Shown here piece after piece: positions 1-6,880 of a stretch of DNA of 22,228 bases. The stretch covers positions 1 to 22,228 of the IMG/VR virus record IMGVR_UViG_3300044695_003394; one strand, given 5' to 3'. Origin of the DNA: a virus. Below the pieces are notes generated by a model. The model saw only the letters and a list, made by a program, of their open reading frames with translations. It was not told where the DNA came from and ran no database searches. Numbering within the stretch: the first letter of the stretch is position 1; the number at the start of each line of letters is the position of its first letter. A program made the translations under genes and the position numbers.

Positions 1-2
1 CT

Positions 3-1862
3 GGATGGGACTGGACTACTTGGAGTACAGGAACTGGAATTACATATTCAACTACTGGAACAAGTTTAGATATTGCTTGGGATTTAAGACCATTTCCACA
101 ACAAGATGCTTCTACTCAAATGGTTCAGGTAAGATTTAATGCTGATGTAAATCCAAATGATGGTGCATGGATGGCAAATGTAACTGCTAATGGACCAATA
201 CCAGATCAAGCAAGATTTAATGTTAGAGAAACAACTAACGGTGCACTTATTCCAATTACAGATACTAATGTTGGAGCAGGTTTTGCTGGACAAATAAGTC
301 AAGGTGCAGCATTCACTCCATATGTAGATCCAAACACAGAAACAGTTCAGGCATCGGTTGACGCAGCAAATGCAACGATTGCACAATTAAACTCAAGCCT
401 TACCCCAGTTGTTGCACAAAATACAACAAATACTTCTAATATAAATGCAATTAACACAACATCTTTAACTAACACCGTAAACTCAGCGGTATCAACAAAG
501 ACATCTTTACAATCAACATTAAACACTAAATCAAGTCAACTAGTTACTGCAATTAATAACAACATTCCAACCCCTGCCCCAATAATTTTAACTCCAATTG
601 TTGCAGGAACTACTGCAACTATTACACCGTCTTTACCTGAAGGATACACAGCAAACACTTGGTTTTATCAAGTAGTAACAGACGATCCAGATGCAGAAAA
701 TCCATACGAAGGTGGAACATATAATACAGATGGTGCACCAGAGTCTATTCAATTAACTGGTTTGACAGAAGGCGCTACTTATACAGTTAGAGTTGCTAAC
801 TGGTCTGGACCTGTAAGTCAATATACTGAGACTGTTATTTCTGTACCCGCACCACAAGGATCCAATTTAACTACTGGTGGCAATAGTTACCCAATAGATA
901 CAGCTCCAATAGATACAACCCCTGTTGACACTACCCCCGTAGACACAGAGCCAGTTGATACAACTCCCGTAGACACAGAGCCAGTTGATACAACTCCCGT
1001 AGACACAGAGCCAGTAGATACAGATCCTGTGGATACGGATCCTGTAGACACAACCCCTGTAGATACAGAACCAGTTGATACAGAACCTGTTAATACTCCT
1101 GCAGAAGAAGTAGAGGCTGTATTTGAAGAAAGCGAAGTATCTATTGAAGAAATATCAGAAAGTGGTGCAAACCTTTCTGTAGAAGATATTCAAGAAGTTG
1201 TTACTGATTTAATTAACGATAGTAGTTTAGGTGCATCTGAAATTTCTGAAGTATTAGAAGCAATTGCTGAAGGTGGAGAAGTGTCTGAAGAGATTGCTGC
1301 TGAAGTATCTGAATCTTTATCAGAAGGCGGATTAACAGAAGCAGAAGCAGAATTTATTACAGAAATGCTTTCTGCAGATGGAGAAATAACAACTGCAGAA
1401 GTTGTTAATTTATCTGAAGCCTTATCTGAAGACGGTAAATTTACTTTAGTAGAAAAAGATTTAGTTGCAGATGTATTGGTAACTTCAGCAGAAGGAGCAC
1501 CTGTAACTGCTTCCAACATAGAAGCAGCGGGACTTGAATATCGTGATCTTCCCCCAACAATTCCAGTAGAGGTAAGAGAAGACGCTAATGGTAATCCAGT
1601 AGTTATTCAAGCAGAAGTTGCTTCCGCATTACTTGTTTTAGAAAGCCCAGCAGCAATAGCAAATGCAATTGCTACTTGCTTCAATCCAGACGAGGCAATT
1701 GAAGGTTTAACAGAAGAACAAAAATGTGAATTAGGCAAAGCACTACTTAACATGGGTGCCGATATGTCTATTCCAGAACGTGAAAAAGCAGAAGATATCG
1801 TAGTAGTAACAATAATAGCTGGCCAGATAGTTCTTGGCACAGCATATAGAAGGAAGGTATAA
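3..1862 (+). CDS. Tail/fibre-like or surface protein, 5'-truncated
   Basis: The reading frame is open from base 3 and its true start lies upstream of the window. The first Met is at 120. From N to C it shows a Thr/Asn/Gly-rich region, a beta-rich fibronectin-III-like segment (about bases 570-860, with a TATITPSLPEGY-type strand and a GLTEGATYTVRV strand), 14 PVDTx-type pentapeptides, and a long acidic Glu/Ser/Ala-rich helical region. A hydrophobic segment (IVVVTIIAGQIVLGTAY) and an RRKV tail close the protein. This fits a tail fibre, baseplate or virion-decorating protein just upstream of lysis genes. The hydrophobic C-terminus followed by basic residues also resembles a membrane anchor, so a surface-anchored protein is possible. 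The family was not identified. Phage structural role is inferred from position and architecture. Confidence 0.7.
   Translation, partial: GWDWTTWSTGTGITYSTTGTSLDIAWDLRPFPQQDASTQMVQVRFNADVNPNDGAWMANVTANGPIPDQARFNVRETTNGALIPITDTNVGAGFAGQISQGAAFTPYVDPNTETVQASVDAANATIAQLNSSLTPVVAQNTTNTSNINAINTTSLTNTVNSAVSTKTSLQSTLNTKSSQLVTAINNNIPTPAPIILTPIVAGTTATITPSLPEGYTANTWFYQVVTDDPDAENPYEGGTYNTDGAPESIQLTGLTEGATYTVRVANWSGPVSQYTETVISVPAPQGSNLTTGGNSYPIDTAPIDTTPVDTTPVDTEPVDTTPVDTEPVDTTPVDTEPVDTDPVDTDPVDTTPVDTEPVDTEPVNTPAEEVEAVFEESEVSIEEISESGANLSVEDIQEVVTDLINDSSLGASEISEVLEAIAEGGEVSEEIAAEVSESLSEGGLTEAEAEFITEMLSADGEITTAEVVNLSEALSEDGKFTLVEKDLVADVLVTSAEGAPVTASNIEAAGLEYRDLPPTIPVEVREDANGNPVVIQAEVASALLVLESPAAIANAIATCFNPDEAIEGLTEEQKCELGKALLNMGADMSIPEREKAEDIVVVTIIAGQIVLGTAYRRKV
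891..1100 (+). repeat. In-frame tandem pentapeptide repeat (PVDTx)
   Basis: Fourteen 15-bp units encode P-[IV]-[DN]-T followed by A, T, E, D or P. A 30-bp higher-order unit (alternating PVDTE and PVDTT) is nearly identical at about 936-1010, while the flanking units differ at synonymous positions. This suggests recent slippage or unequal exchange. The segment probably forms an extended, negatively charged linker between the FN3-like domain and the acidic helical region. Confidence 0.9.
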
Positions 1863-1863
1863 T
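1834..1863 (+). promoter_or_regulatory. Promoter for leaderless gene at 1870
   Basis: TTGGCA (1834-1839, five of six matches to the -35 consensus), an 18-bp spacer and TATAAT (1858-1863) sit 6 bp before ATG 1870. Transcription would start at or within a base or two of the start codon. The promoter lies over the end of the preceding gene. Confidence 0.65.
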
Positions 1864-1869
1864 AAGAAT

Positions 1870-2055
1870 ATGAAATGGTTAAAAAAATGGAGCCTAGCCG
1901 CTCTAAATGAAAACTTTACATTCCTTGGATTTTTTGTAGCCTGGGTAGTATTAGAGGGTAGCGCAAAAACCGTTGTAGGTTATGTAACCCTAGCTTCAGT
2001 AGCCTTATGGTTTATGACTATAGGCATTAGAGAAAAAGCAGAAAAAGAAGAGTAA
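1870..2055 (+). CDS. Small membrane protein (holin candidate)
   Basis: 61-aa protein with a basic amphipathic N-terminus (MKWLKKWSL) and two hydrophobic stretches (about residues 14-26 and 30-50) joined by a short loop, ending in a charged REKAEKEE tail. The small size, two membrane segments, charged tail and position five genes before or less from an endolysin fit a class II-like holin or other lysis-associated membrane protein. There is no family signature to confirm this. ATG 1870 was chosen over an upstream in-frame TTG at 1834 because the TTG lies inside the -35 element of the promoter just ahead of 1870. Confidence 0.6.
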   Translation: MKWLKKWSLAALNENFTFLGFFVAWVVLEGSAKTVVGYVTLASVALWFMTIGIREKAEKEE

Positions 2056-2078
2056 TAGCATACTAACCCTACATTTGC

Positions 2079-2084
2079 TATAAT
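2079..2084 (+). promoter_or_regulatory. -10 box for leaderless gene at 2091
   Basis: A perfect TATAAT lies exactly 6 bp upstream of ATG 2091. The -35 position holds only a weak TAGCAT. No Shine-Dalgarno sequence precedes the ATG, which fits leaderless transcription. Confidence 0.6.
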
Positions 2085-2090
2085 AGACTT

Positions 2091-2288
2091 ATGAAAAAAA
2101 TAAAGGTGTTTTTAGCATCTAGCCTTTTAGTATTGTCTATTAGTGGATGTGGCTATGATGGTCATTATAGATATCCATGTCAAGATCCTACTAATTGGCA
2201 AAATGCAGAATGCAAGCCACCAATCTGTACGGCTAACGGAGCATGTCCAGAAGATCTAGCAGAGACAAAGGAAACAGTAAATGGCTAA
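2091..2288 (+). CDS. Small cysteine-rich lipoprotein
   Basis: 65-aa protein with a classic lipoprotein signal: basic start (MKKIK), hydrophobic core (VFLASSLLVLSIS) and lipobox ISGC with Cys20 as the lipidated residue. The mature part contains a GYDGHYRYPCQDP block and three further cysteines in spaced pairs, so disulphides on the outside of the membrane are plausible. The arrangement resembles small lipoproteins seen near lysis genes of aquatic phages. The role (spanin-like, superinfection exclusion or other) cannot be decided, and a true outer-membrane spanin would make no sense in an actinobacterial host. It overlaps the next gene by 8 nt. Confidence 0.7.
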   Translation: MKKIKVFLASSLLVLSISGCGYDGHYRYPCQDPTNWQNAECKPPICTANGACPEDLAETKETVNG

Positions 2289-2688
2289 AGAAAGATTATC
2301 CCCTCAAGATTTAGATGCAAGATTAAAATTTATTCTAGGAATTACTTTAGGATCAATTTTATTTATAACTTCAACAGGCATTATGTATGCTTTAATATTT
2401 GTTACACAACCAATCACTGGACAATCCGAAAATGATAAAATGTTCTTTAACGTATTAGGTAGCGTTGCTACATTTATTACTGGAACATTGGCTGGACTTC
2501 TTATTGGTTCATCTGGCGCTAAAGATGTTATGGCAGCACAAATTGCAAACAAAGAAATTGATGCAAAAAATACACAAGCAGATAAAAAATTAGAAGCTGA
2601 AATTGATGATGCAAAGTCACGTAGATTGGCTAAACCAGATGGCGCAATGCCAGCAGAGCAACCAGTAGATGATAGCTGGGACAAGTAA
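2281..2688 (+). CDS. Membrane protein with cytoplasmic coiled coil (holin-like)
   Basis: 135 aa. Two hydrophobic segments at about residues 16-40 (GITLGSILFITSTGIMYALI) and 58-78 (VLGSVATFITGTLAGLLIG) are followed by a charged helical tail (about 85-118) rich in Lys, Asp and Ala, then a polar PAEQPVDDSWDK end. It lies directly before the endolysin, sharing one base of the stop/start (TAATG), so the two are surely co-translated. A holin or holin-accessory role is the natural inference from this position, but the sequence has no diagnostic motif. Confidence 0.65.
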   Translation: MAKERLSPQDLDARLKFILGITLGSILFITSTGIMYALIFVTQPITGQSENDKMFFNVLGSVATFITGTLAGLLIGSSGAKDVMAAQIANKEIDAKNTQADKKLEAEIDDAKSRRLAKPDGAMPAEQPVDDSWDK

Positions 2689-3272
2689 TGTCAGAGCAAG
2701 GAACTGCAGCAAAATTAGTTGAGATTGCAACAGAAGAAATAGGTACCGTAGAAGGTCCTAAAGACAATGAAACTAAATATGGTAAATTTACCAAAGCAGA
2801 TTTTCAACCTTGGTGTGGATCATTTGTTAATTGGTGTGCAAACGAAGCTGGAGTAAAGATTCCAAATACGGTATATACTCCTGGTGGCGCACAAGCATTT
2901 AAGAAAGCAAACTCATGGATTGATGGAGACCTTGCAGATCCAGAGCCAGGAGATATTGCTTATTTTGATTTCCCATCAGACGGTGTTGATAGAATATCAC
3001 ACGTAGGAATAGTTGCAATAGATAACGGTGACGGAACTGTTTGGTGCATTGAAGGTAATACTTCTGGAGATCCTAAAGGAAGCCAAAGAAATGGCGGAGA
3101 AGTTTGTAAAAAGCTTCGTGCATATAAAAAAAATAAAAAGAATATAATGGTTTCAATTGTTGGATTTGGAAGACCTAAATTTGGAACAAGCATTGCTAAA
3201 AAATCTGAGCCTGCTGCAAAAACAACTAAAAAAGTAAAGACTTGTTCAGAGTGTGGTCAAGTAGTTAAATAA
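2688..3272 (+). CDS. CHAP-domain endolysin
   Basis: 194 aa. CHAP amidase/endopeptidases cut peptide bonds in peptidoglycan, here most likely for host lysis. The domain covers about residues 5-165. The catalytic Cys43 sits in PWCGSFVNW, His105 in RISHVGIV, and the third polar residue in IEGNTS (Glu122 or Asn124). No signal peptide is present, so export would depend on the holin-like proteins encoded just upstream. After a Lys/Ala linker the protein ends with a CSEC mini-motif (Cys186, Cys189) that resembles half a zinc ribbon. It is not a known cell-wall binding module. Confidence 0.85.
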   Translation: MSEQGTAAKLVEIATEEIGTVEGPKDNETKYGKFTKADFQPWCGSFVNWCANEAGVKIPNTVYTPGGAQAFKKANSWIDGDLADPEPGDIAYFDFPSDGVDRISHVGIVAIDNGDGTVWCIEGNTSGDPKGSQRNGGEVCKKLRAYKKNKKNIMVSIVGFGRPKFGTSIAKKSEPAAKTTKKVKTCSECGQVVK

Positions 3273-3416
3273 ATGAATACCTATAGAGTAAAATTAGAAG
3301 TAGAGGTAGAAGTAGAGGCCTTTGACGAAAATGATGCTCTAGACTATTCAAATGACATATTTGGCGTAGATGACGAAATAAAAAACGTTAAAATAATTAA
3401 CGTTAAGGAGAAATAA
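3273..3416 (+). CDS. Acidic micro-protein, unknown
   Basis: 47-aa acidic protein starting MNTYRVKLEVEVEVEAFDE, with an alternating beta-strand-like beginning and the tail KNVKIINVKEK. The pattern (a strand, a DENDALDYSND helix, then a strand) resembles very small phage proteins with a beta-alpha-beta fold, but no family was recognised. It starts 1 nt after the endolysin stop and its stop shares one base with the next ATG. Confidence 0.65.
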   Translation: MNTYRVKLEVEVEVEAFDENDALDYSNDIFGVDDEIKNVKIINVKEK

Positions 3417-4072
3417 TGGCAAAAGAAGGATACAAGCCAACTGCTGGAATGCAATCTGCAGCACGTAGAGCAATTAAAATTAAAGAACAAGGTAAAGCAA
3501 AAGGCGCTGGTACGGCGGTAGGCTGGACTAGAGCTGGTCAACTTGCTAGGGGAGAGACACTTAGTTTAAATACAGTTAAGCGAATGTATTCTTATTTTTC
3601 CCGTCATGAAGTAGACAAAAAGGGTAAGGATTGGGATAACGCAGAAAATCCTTCAAATGGAAAGATCATGTGGTTAGCATGGGGCGGAGACGCAGGATTT
3701 TCTTGGTCACGTAAAATAGTTAATAGGGAGAAAAATATGAAAAAGTCATTAGAAGTACAGGAAGTAATAGAAGAAATTAAAGACATGCTAGAAGATGTAA
3801 TTAATCCAGTCGATACAGTAATTGAAATCTCAGAAGATACTTTAGCAAAATCTGTAGACCCTAAACCAGAAGATGCAGAGGATGAGGGCTATGAGTCAGA
3901 TAACGAAGAAGAAGATAAATGGGATAATATTCAAAAAGCTTGCTGGACTGGATATAAGCAGGTAGGAATGAAGGATAAAAATGGCCGTATGGTGCCAAAT
4001 TGTGTTCCAGTAGAAAAAGTTAATAAATCATTATGGGATGGAAAATTTAATCCATCTTCAATAAAAAAATAA
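3416..4072 (+). CDS. Phage protein with GMQxAARRA...WGGDAGxxW domain
   Basis: 218 aa with good Shine-Dalgarno AAGGAG ahead of the ATG. Residues 1-105 carry a conserved phage-associated domain (GMQSAARRAIK, RHEVDKKGKDW, MWLAWGGDAGFSW) that I associate with proteins encoded near, or fused to, head-maturation and structural proteins. Its biochemical function is not established. A central acidic region (about 110-165) follows. A short C-terminal module (CWTGYKQVGMKDKNGRMVPNCVPV) is another motif common in marine and freshwater phages. Both cysteines of that module are present. It is likely virion- or assembly-related. Confidence 0.65.
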   Translation: MAKEGYKPTAGMQSAARRAIKIKEQGKAKGAGTAVGWTRAGQLARGETLSLNTVKRMYSYFSRHEVDKKGKDWDNAENPSNGKIMWLAWGGDAGFSWSRKIVNREKNMKKSLEVQEVIEEIKDMLEDVINPVDTVIEISEDTLAKSVDPKPEDAEDEGYESDNEEEDKWDNIQKACWTGYKQVGMKDKNGRMVPNCVPVEKVNKSLWDGKFNPSSIKK

Positions 4073-4596
4073 TGAATAATCCCAGTTATAAAATTTGGGA
4101 ATCAGTTTTAGATAAAGATCAAGTAGATCATATTTGTAATTTTGCAAAAAATAACCCTATGTATCACCCATTTGATAATTTTTATGGGTTTTCTACTGCT
4201 CCGCATATTATAGATGAAAATAAAACTATTGAAAATCTTTTACAAAAAGCATTAGAATACTTTAAAGATGTTTATGAGGTTAAAGGAAAGAAAGTTATAT
4301 TTGATAGGCAACATGGACTGATAATGAAAAAGGGCGCAAAATTGGATCCACATTTAGATATTTATAATGAAGGGGACCCTAACGCTGGTCCAGGTGATGC
4401 TTTAGTATTTAATATATTTATAACGGATGATTACGATGGAGGAGAACTAGTATTTAAACATCTTGGAGAATCATTTAAAATGAGGGCTGGCGACGCTATT
4501 TTATTTCCAGGATTTTTGCTAAATCATGGAGTAAATGAAGTTAAAAGTGGATCAAGGATTAATATTGTTAATCATTATTTTTTAGTAGATGCATAA
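4072..4596 (+). CDS. 2OG-Fe(II) dioxygenase, prolyl-hydroxylase-like (copy 1)
   Basis: 174 aa. This family couples 2-oxoglutarate decarboxylation to hydroxylation of a substrate, using Fe(II). The double-stranded beta-helix core carries the iron triad His94-x-Asp96 (DPHLDIYN) and His152 (LLNHGVNEV), with Arg162 (SGSRINI) placed to bind 2-oxoglutarate. The FITDDYDGGELVF strand is typical of the P4H/2OG-FeII_Oxy_3 group. The substrate is unknown. Options include host or virion proteins or small molecules. The start overlaps the previous stop by one base. Confidence 0.85.
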   Translation: MNNPSYKIWESVLDKDQVDHICNFAKNNPMYHPFDNFYGFSTAPHIIDENKTIENLLQKALEYFKDVYEVKGKKVIFDRQHGLIMKKGAKLDPHLDIYNEGDPNAGPGDALVFNIFITDDYDGGELVFKHLGESFKMRAGDAILFPGFLLNHGVNEVKSGSRINIVNHYFLVDA

Positions 4597-4616
4597 AAAA
4601 TAATGTATAAAATCAG

Positions 4617-4646
4617 TTGACAAGCCATTTAAAATCCCTGTATAAT
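4617..4646 (+). promoter_or_regulatory. Consensus sigma70-type promoter
   Basis: TTGACA (4617-4622), an 18-bp spacer and TATAAT (4641-4646) form a full-consensus promoter, the strongest in the window. It should drive the group 4683-5928, which includes whiB. The predicted start near 4653 gives a leader of about 30 nt. Confidence 0.85.
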
Positions 4647-4653
4647 AGGTTAT

Positions 4654-4682
4654 AGGGATTCGCCCTTTATATTTAAGGAAAA
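4654..4682 (+). promoter_or_regulatory. 5'-terminal leader hairpin and RBS
   Basis: The predicted transcript begins with AGGG-ATTCG-CCCT (4654-4666), a small hairpin at the 5' end. It is followed by AAGGAA (4675-4680) as ribosome binding site, 2 nt before ATG 4683. Such 5' hairpins often stabilise phage mRNAs. Confidence 0.45.
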
Positions 4683-4913
4683 ATGTTACATTTAAATGAA
4701 CGTGGTGTAGACGTATTTATCAATAAATATAAATCAATTACTAATGATGCATATTGGAACAACTATGATTTAATTATTTGGAAAAAAAATAATAATGCAT
4801 TTTTTAATATAAAAGGAATATTTAATAAAGCTTGGGGAATGGCAGATAGAGTATCTGTAGATAATAAAGGAATGTGGGTTCTACCTAAACAATATGTCAA
4901 ATATTTTAAATAA
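4683..4913 (+). CDS. Unknown 76-aa protein
   Basis: 76 aa, aromatic-rich (several Trp, Tyr and Phe), basic, with KAWGMADRVSVDNKGMWVLPKQYVKYF at its end. It has no membrane segment, cysteine or recognised motif. The compact alternating pattern suggests a small alpha/beta fold that may bind a polymer, but that is a guess. It is the first gene behind the consensus promoter and overlaps whiB by 20 nt, so it is translated with it. Confidence 0.65.
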   Translation: MLHLNERGVDVFINKYKSITNDAYWNNYDLIIWKKNNNAFFNIKGIFNKAWGMADRVSVDNKGMWVLPKQYVKYFK

Positions 4914-5205
4914 TTTAGGGGTAGACAAAGACGATTTAGACTGGTGGCACCTTGCAGTTTGTAGAGGCATGGACACTAACTTATTTTATGATAAATATGA
5001 AAATGATCCTAAAATTGCAAAAAATGTTGACGAAGCATGTCTAGCTTGCCCAGTTATATCAATGTGTTATAAATCTGGATCTGATGGCGATGAGTATGGC
5101 GTATGGGGCGGAGTTTATTTAAACTCTGGATCGATTGATAAAACTAGAAATTTACATAAGACAACTGATACATGGAAAAGATTGAAAAAGAAAAATGTTT
5201 ATTGA
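4894..5205 (+). CDS. whiB: WhiB-family Fe-S transcription regulator
   Basis: 103 aa. WhiB proteins are actinobacteria-specific regulators that hold a 4Fe-4S cluster sensitive to O2 or NO and bind the sigma factor's region 4. The four ligands are visible: Cys23 (AVCRG), then Cys49-x2-Cys52-x5-Cys58 (EACLACPVISMC), followed by the GVWGG turn (69-73) and a basic C-terminal tail (KRLKKKN) for DNA contact. Phage WhiB copies are known (for example in mycobacteriophage TM4) and can reprogram or block host WhiB. Here it sits with redox genes further downstream, so redox sensing by the phage is plausible. It is the best host-lineage marker in the window. Confidence 0.92.
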   Translation: MSNILNNLGVDKDDLDWWHLAVCRGMDTNLFYDKYENDPKIAKNVDEACLACPVISMCYKSGSDGDEYGVWGGVYLNSGSIDKTRNLHKTTDTWKRLKKKNVY

Positions 5206-5515
5206 TAAAGATAAAAATCATTTTAAACATGGGATTAATCAATGGACTGGGGAACCCAACAAGCCAGTATTTTATACACCAGAAATGTCAAAAGCAATAA
5301 GAGGAATTACCAAACCAGCAAACAACTTACAAATGGATATAGTAAAGTATCCAGAATTTTTAGCAATAAGATTATATGAAGACAACTTTGTACAATTTGA
5401 AGGCGTTAAAAAAGAAATGGTCATAGATTATGTAGCAAAAGTAAAAAAGCTACTTGAGTCATATGGAGTAAGATGTGAGCTGGAAGGAGTGCCTAGTGAA
5501 AGAATACTACGATAG
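5195..5515 (+). CDS. Unknown 106-aa phage protein
   Basis: 106 aa, soluble and mixed in charge. The N-terminal part reads as an extended region (NHFKHGINQWTGEPNKPVFYTP). The C-terminal part looks like an alpha/beta unit (YPEFLAIRLYEDNFVQFEG then a KKEMVIDYVAKVKKLLESYG helix). No catalytic motif or family was recognised. The start overlaps whiB by 11 nt and the stop is inside the next gene, so it belongs to the whiB transcript. Confidence 0.65.
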   Translation: MFIDKDKNHFKHGINQWTGEPNKPVFYTPEMSKAIRGITKPANNLQMDIVKYPEFLAIRLYEDNFVQFEGVKKEMVIDYVAKVKKLLESYGVRCELEGVPSERILR

Positions 5516-5699
5516 AGTATTAATTGTATTTATTCATGATCTAGGAGTTTATGGAACTACAGAAAAACTAGGAGCATTTGCCTCTATAGTAAAATATAAA
5601 AAAGATGAAATGGAGTACGAAGAAATGATAGATAATTCAGAATTTTCAATTATGGATGAAATTGTATTTTCACATGTAGAAGAGGAATATAATGGATAA
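5496..5699 (+). CDS. Small acidic protein, unknown (GTG start)
   Basis: 67 aa, beginning MKEYYDRVLIVFIHDLGVYG and ending in an acidic stretch (EIVFSHVEEEYNG). GTG 5496 was chosen over GTG 5475 because AAGGAG (5484-5489) lies 6 nt before it. No family was recognised. It overlaps the preceding gene by 20 nt and the next by 8 nt. Confidence 0.6.
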   Translation: MKEYYDRVLIVFIHDLGVYGTTEKLGAFASIVKYKKDEMEYEEMIDNSEFSIMDEIVFSHVEEEYNG

Positions 5700-5928
5700 G
5701 GTTCTTTGCTATTCTTGTAACAAAACTAAAAATAAGTTAAATCTTAAAAAGTCTACATTGCTTCCAATAAATTTATTTATGTGTGATGGATGTATAGAAT
5801 TAAAATTTGAACCAAGATGGCTAGTAATCATTACTGGTAGACAAAACGGGCCAGAAAGCGTTAGAGAGTTTGTTTTAAAAAAGAAATATGTTGGAGATGA
5901 AATTTCTGCTTCTGAGTTATTAATTTAG
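5692..5928 (+). CDS. Zinc-ribbon phage protein
   Basis: 78 aa with two Cys pairs, CYSCNKTKNKL and CDGCIELKF, which should fold as a zinc ribbon. These are followed by the block EPRWLVIITGRQNGPESVREFVLKKKYVGDEI. I recognise this as a conserved hypothetical of actinobacteriophages (the PRW...I..TGR...G...VREF...K.YVG pattern). The function is unknown. Binding of nucleic acid or an RNA polymerase subunit would fit the fold. It is the last gene of the whiB transcript. Confidence 0.75.
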   Translation: MDKVLCYSCNKTKNKLNLKKSTLLPINLFMCDGCIELKFEPRWLVIITGRQNGPESVREFVLKKKYVGDEISASELLI

Positions 5929-5942
5929 TATACATTCTACGG

Positions 5943-5948
5943 TATAAT
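5943..5948 (+). promoter_or_regulatory. -10 box upstream of 5959
   Basis: TATAAT lies 10 bp before ATG 5959 and a TATACA-like box lies a little further upstream (5929-5934). Transcription would begin about 3 nt from the start codon, so the mRNA is leaderless or nearly so. No Shine-Dalgarno sequence is seen. Confidence 0.5.
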
Positions 5949-5958
5949 ATGATATATA

Positions 5959-6270
5959 ATGAATCTGGATCTGAACTCTATAATTATTGCAATATCTGCT
6001 GCGATATTGTCTGGCATGGGGACGGCAATTATTGCTGGTCTGAACGAAAATAAAAGAGAAAAAAATAGAAAACAAGAGCGTGAGCAGGACCATTTAAAGT
6101 TAGAAGTAAAAGATTTAAAAATTGAATTATATCAAATAGAAAAAGAATTAACTGAGTGGAAAGATAAATATTATGAGGCCATTCAGGAATTAATTTTAAT
6201 TAAATCTGAGCTAGAAGATGCCTTAAGAAGCCTTTCAGAAATAGACTCAAATGAGGTTTTGGACAGATAA
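5959..6270 (+). CDS. Membrane-anchored coiled-coil protein
   Basis: 103 aa. Residues 7-28 (SIIIAISAAILSGMGTAIIAGL) form one membrane segment. The rest is a long highly charged coiled coil (about 33-95, Lys/Glu-rich with regularly spaced Leu and Ile). Proteins of this shape occur in many phages as lysis accessories or membrane tethers. The sequence cannot separate these options. It is a one-gene unit between two predicted promoters. Confidence 0.65.
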   Translation: MNLDLNSIIIAISAAILSGMGTAIIAGLNENKREKNRKQEREQDHLKLEVKDLKIELYQIEKELTEWKDKYYEAIQELILIKSELEDALRSLSEIDSNEVLDR

Positions 6271-6288
6271 TTTTTAATTTAGTATACT
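6260..6288 (+). promoter_or_regulatory. Promoter for leaderless gene at 6296
   Basis: TGGACA (6260-6265), a 17-bp spacer and TATACT (6283-6288), then 7 bp to ATG 6296. The -35 overlaps the end of the preceding gene. Confidence 0.7.
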
Positions 6289-6295
6289 AGTCTGT

Positions 6296-6865
6296 ATGAC
6301 AGCAGTGGTAGCCCTTATTCATGAAAATAAAGTCCTTCTAGGAGGAGATTCTGCTGCATCTGATGATAAAACAGGATTAATTTTTTCACGCACAGATCCA
6401 AAAGTTTTTAGAGTAGGTCAGTTTGGAATTGCATTTGTTGATAGTTTTAGAATGGGACAAATTCTTCAATATAACTGGACGCCACCAATTTACAAACCAA
6501 CAGCAGGATTTAAAAATTTAGAAAAATTTATGCGTACCAAGTTTGTTGAATCAATTAAAGAAACATTTAAAGAACAGGGATATGGTAATCAAACCGCAGG
6601 ATCTACAGAAGATGGCGATGAAGGCGGAGTTTTCTTAATAGCAGTTCAAGGTGCAGGTAGAATATTTACTATGGATAGTGATTTCCATATAGGTGAAGCA
6701 GACATTCAATACATGGCAGAAGGTGCTGGGCAAGAATTAGCTTTAGGATCACTATACTCAACATCATCTATTAAAACACCCCGTAAACGGGTCAGGATGG
6801 CTCTAGAAGCGGCTGCAAAATTTAACATGGCAGTTAGAGCACCATTTACAATAATTGAAATTTAG
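6296..6865 (+). CDS. Proteasome/HslV-like Ntn hydrolase
   Basis: 189 aa. N-terminal-nucleophile peptidases of the proteasome beta/HslV type use the first Thr after Met removal. Here the start is Met-Thr-Ala-Val-Val-Ala. Counting the Thr as 1, Asp17 (GGDSAAS) and Lys35 (TDPKVFRVG) sit where the family has Asp17 and Lys33. The FRVGQFGIAF strand is also typical. There is no propeptide, as in HslV. No ATPase partner is encoded nearby, so it may act alone, on small substrates, or with a host ATPase. A direct role in virion maturation or host protein turnover is inference. It has its own leaderless promoter. Confidence 0.8.
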   Translation: MTAVVALIHENKVLLGGDSAASDDKTGLIFSRTDPKVFRVGQFGIAFVDSFRMGQILQYNWTPPIYKPTAGFKNLEKFMRTKFVESIKETFKEQGYGNQTAGSTEDGDEGGVFLIAVQGAGRIFTMDSDFHIGEADIQYMAEGAGQELALGSLYSTSSIKTPRKRVRMALEAAAKFNMAVRAPFTIIEI

Positions 6866-6873
6866 AGTATAAT
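6845..6873 (+). promoter_or_regulatory. Promoter for leaderless gene at 6881
   Basis: TTTACA (6845-6850, five of six), a 17-bp spacer and TATAAT (6868-6873), then 7 bp to ATG 6881. It lies inside the end of the hydrolase gene. Confidence 0.75.
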
Positions 6874-6880
6874 TAAATAT

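Noticed and set aside
84-386. Minus-strand 100-codon frame
   Set aside because: It is the antisense of the tail-like gene, with cysteine/isoleucine-rich nonsense composition and no RBS.
891-1100. CRISPR-like array
   Set aside because: The repeat period is 15 bp with no unique spacers and it is in frame as PVDTx peptides.
1190-1840. Minus-strand frames in the acidic region
   Set aside because: They mirror Glu/Ala codons of the real gene as Ser/Ala-rich text; no start context.
1834-1869. In-frame TTG extension of the small membrane protein
   Set aside because: It covers the -35/-10 promoter; ATG 1870 follows the box by 6 nt and starts a better membrane protein.
5475-5495. Upstream GTG for the gene at 5496
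   Set aside because: The AAGGAG ribosome site lies inside this stretch and fits GTG 5496.
6779-6792. CCCGT/ACGGG palindrome
   Set aside because: Short, within the hydrolase frame, and with only a 2-nt loop; likely chance.
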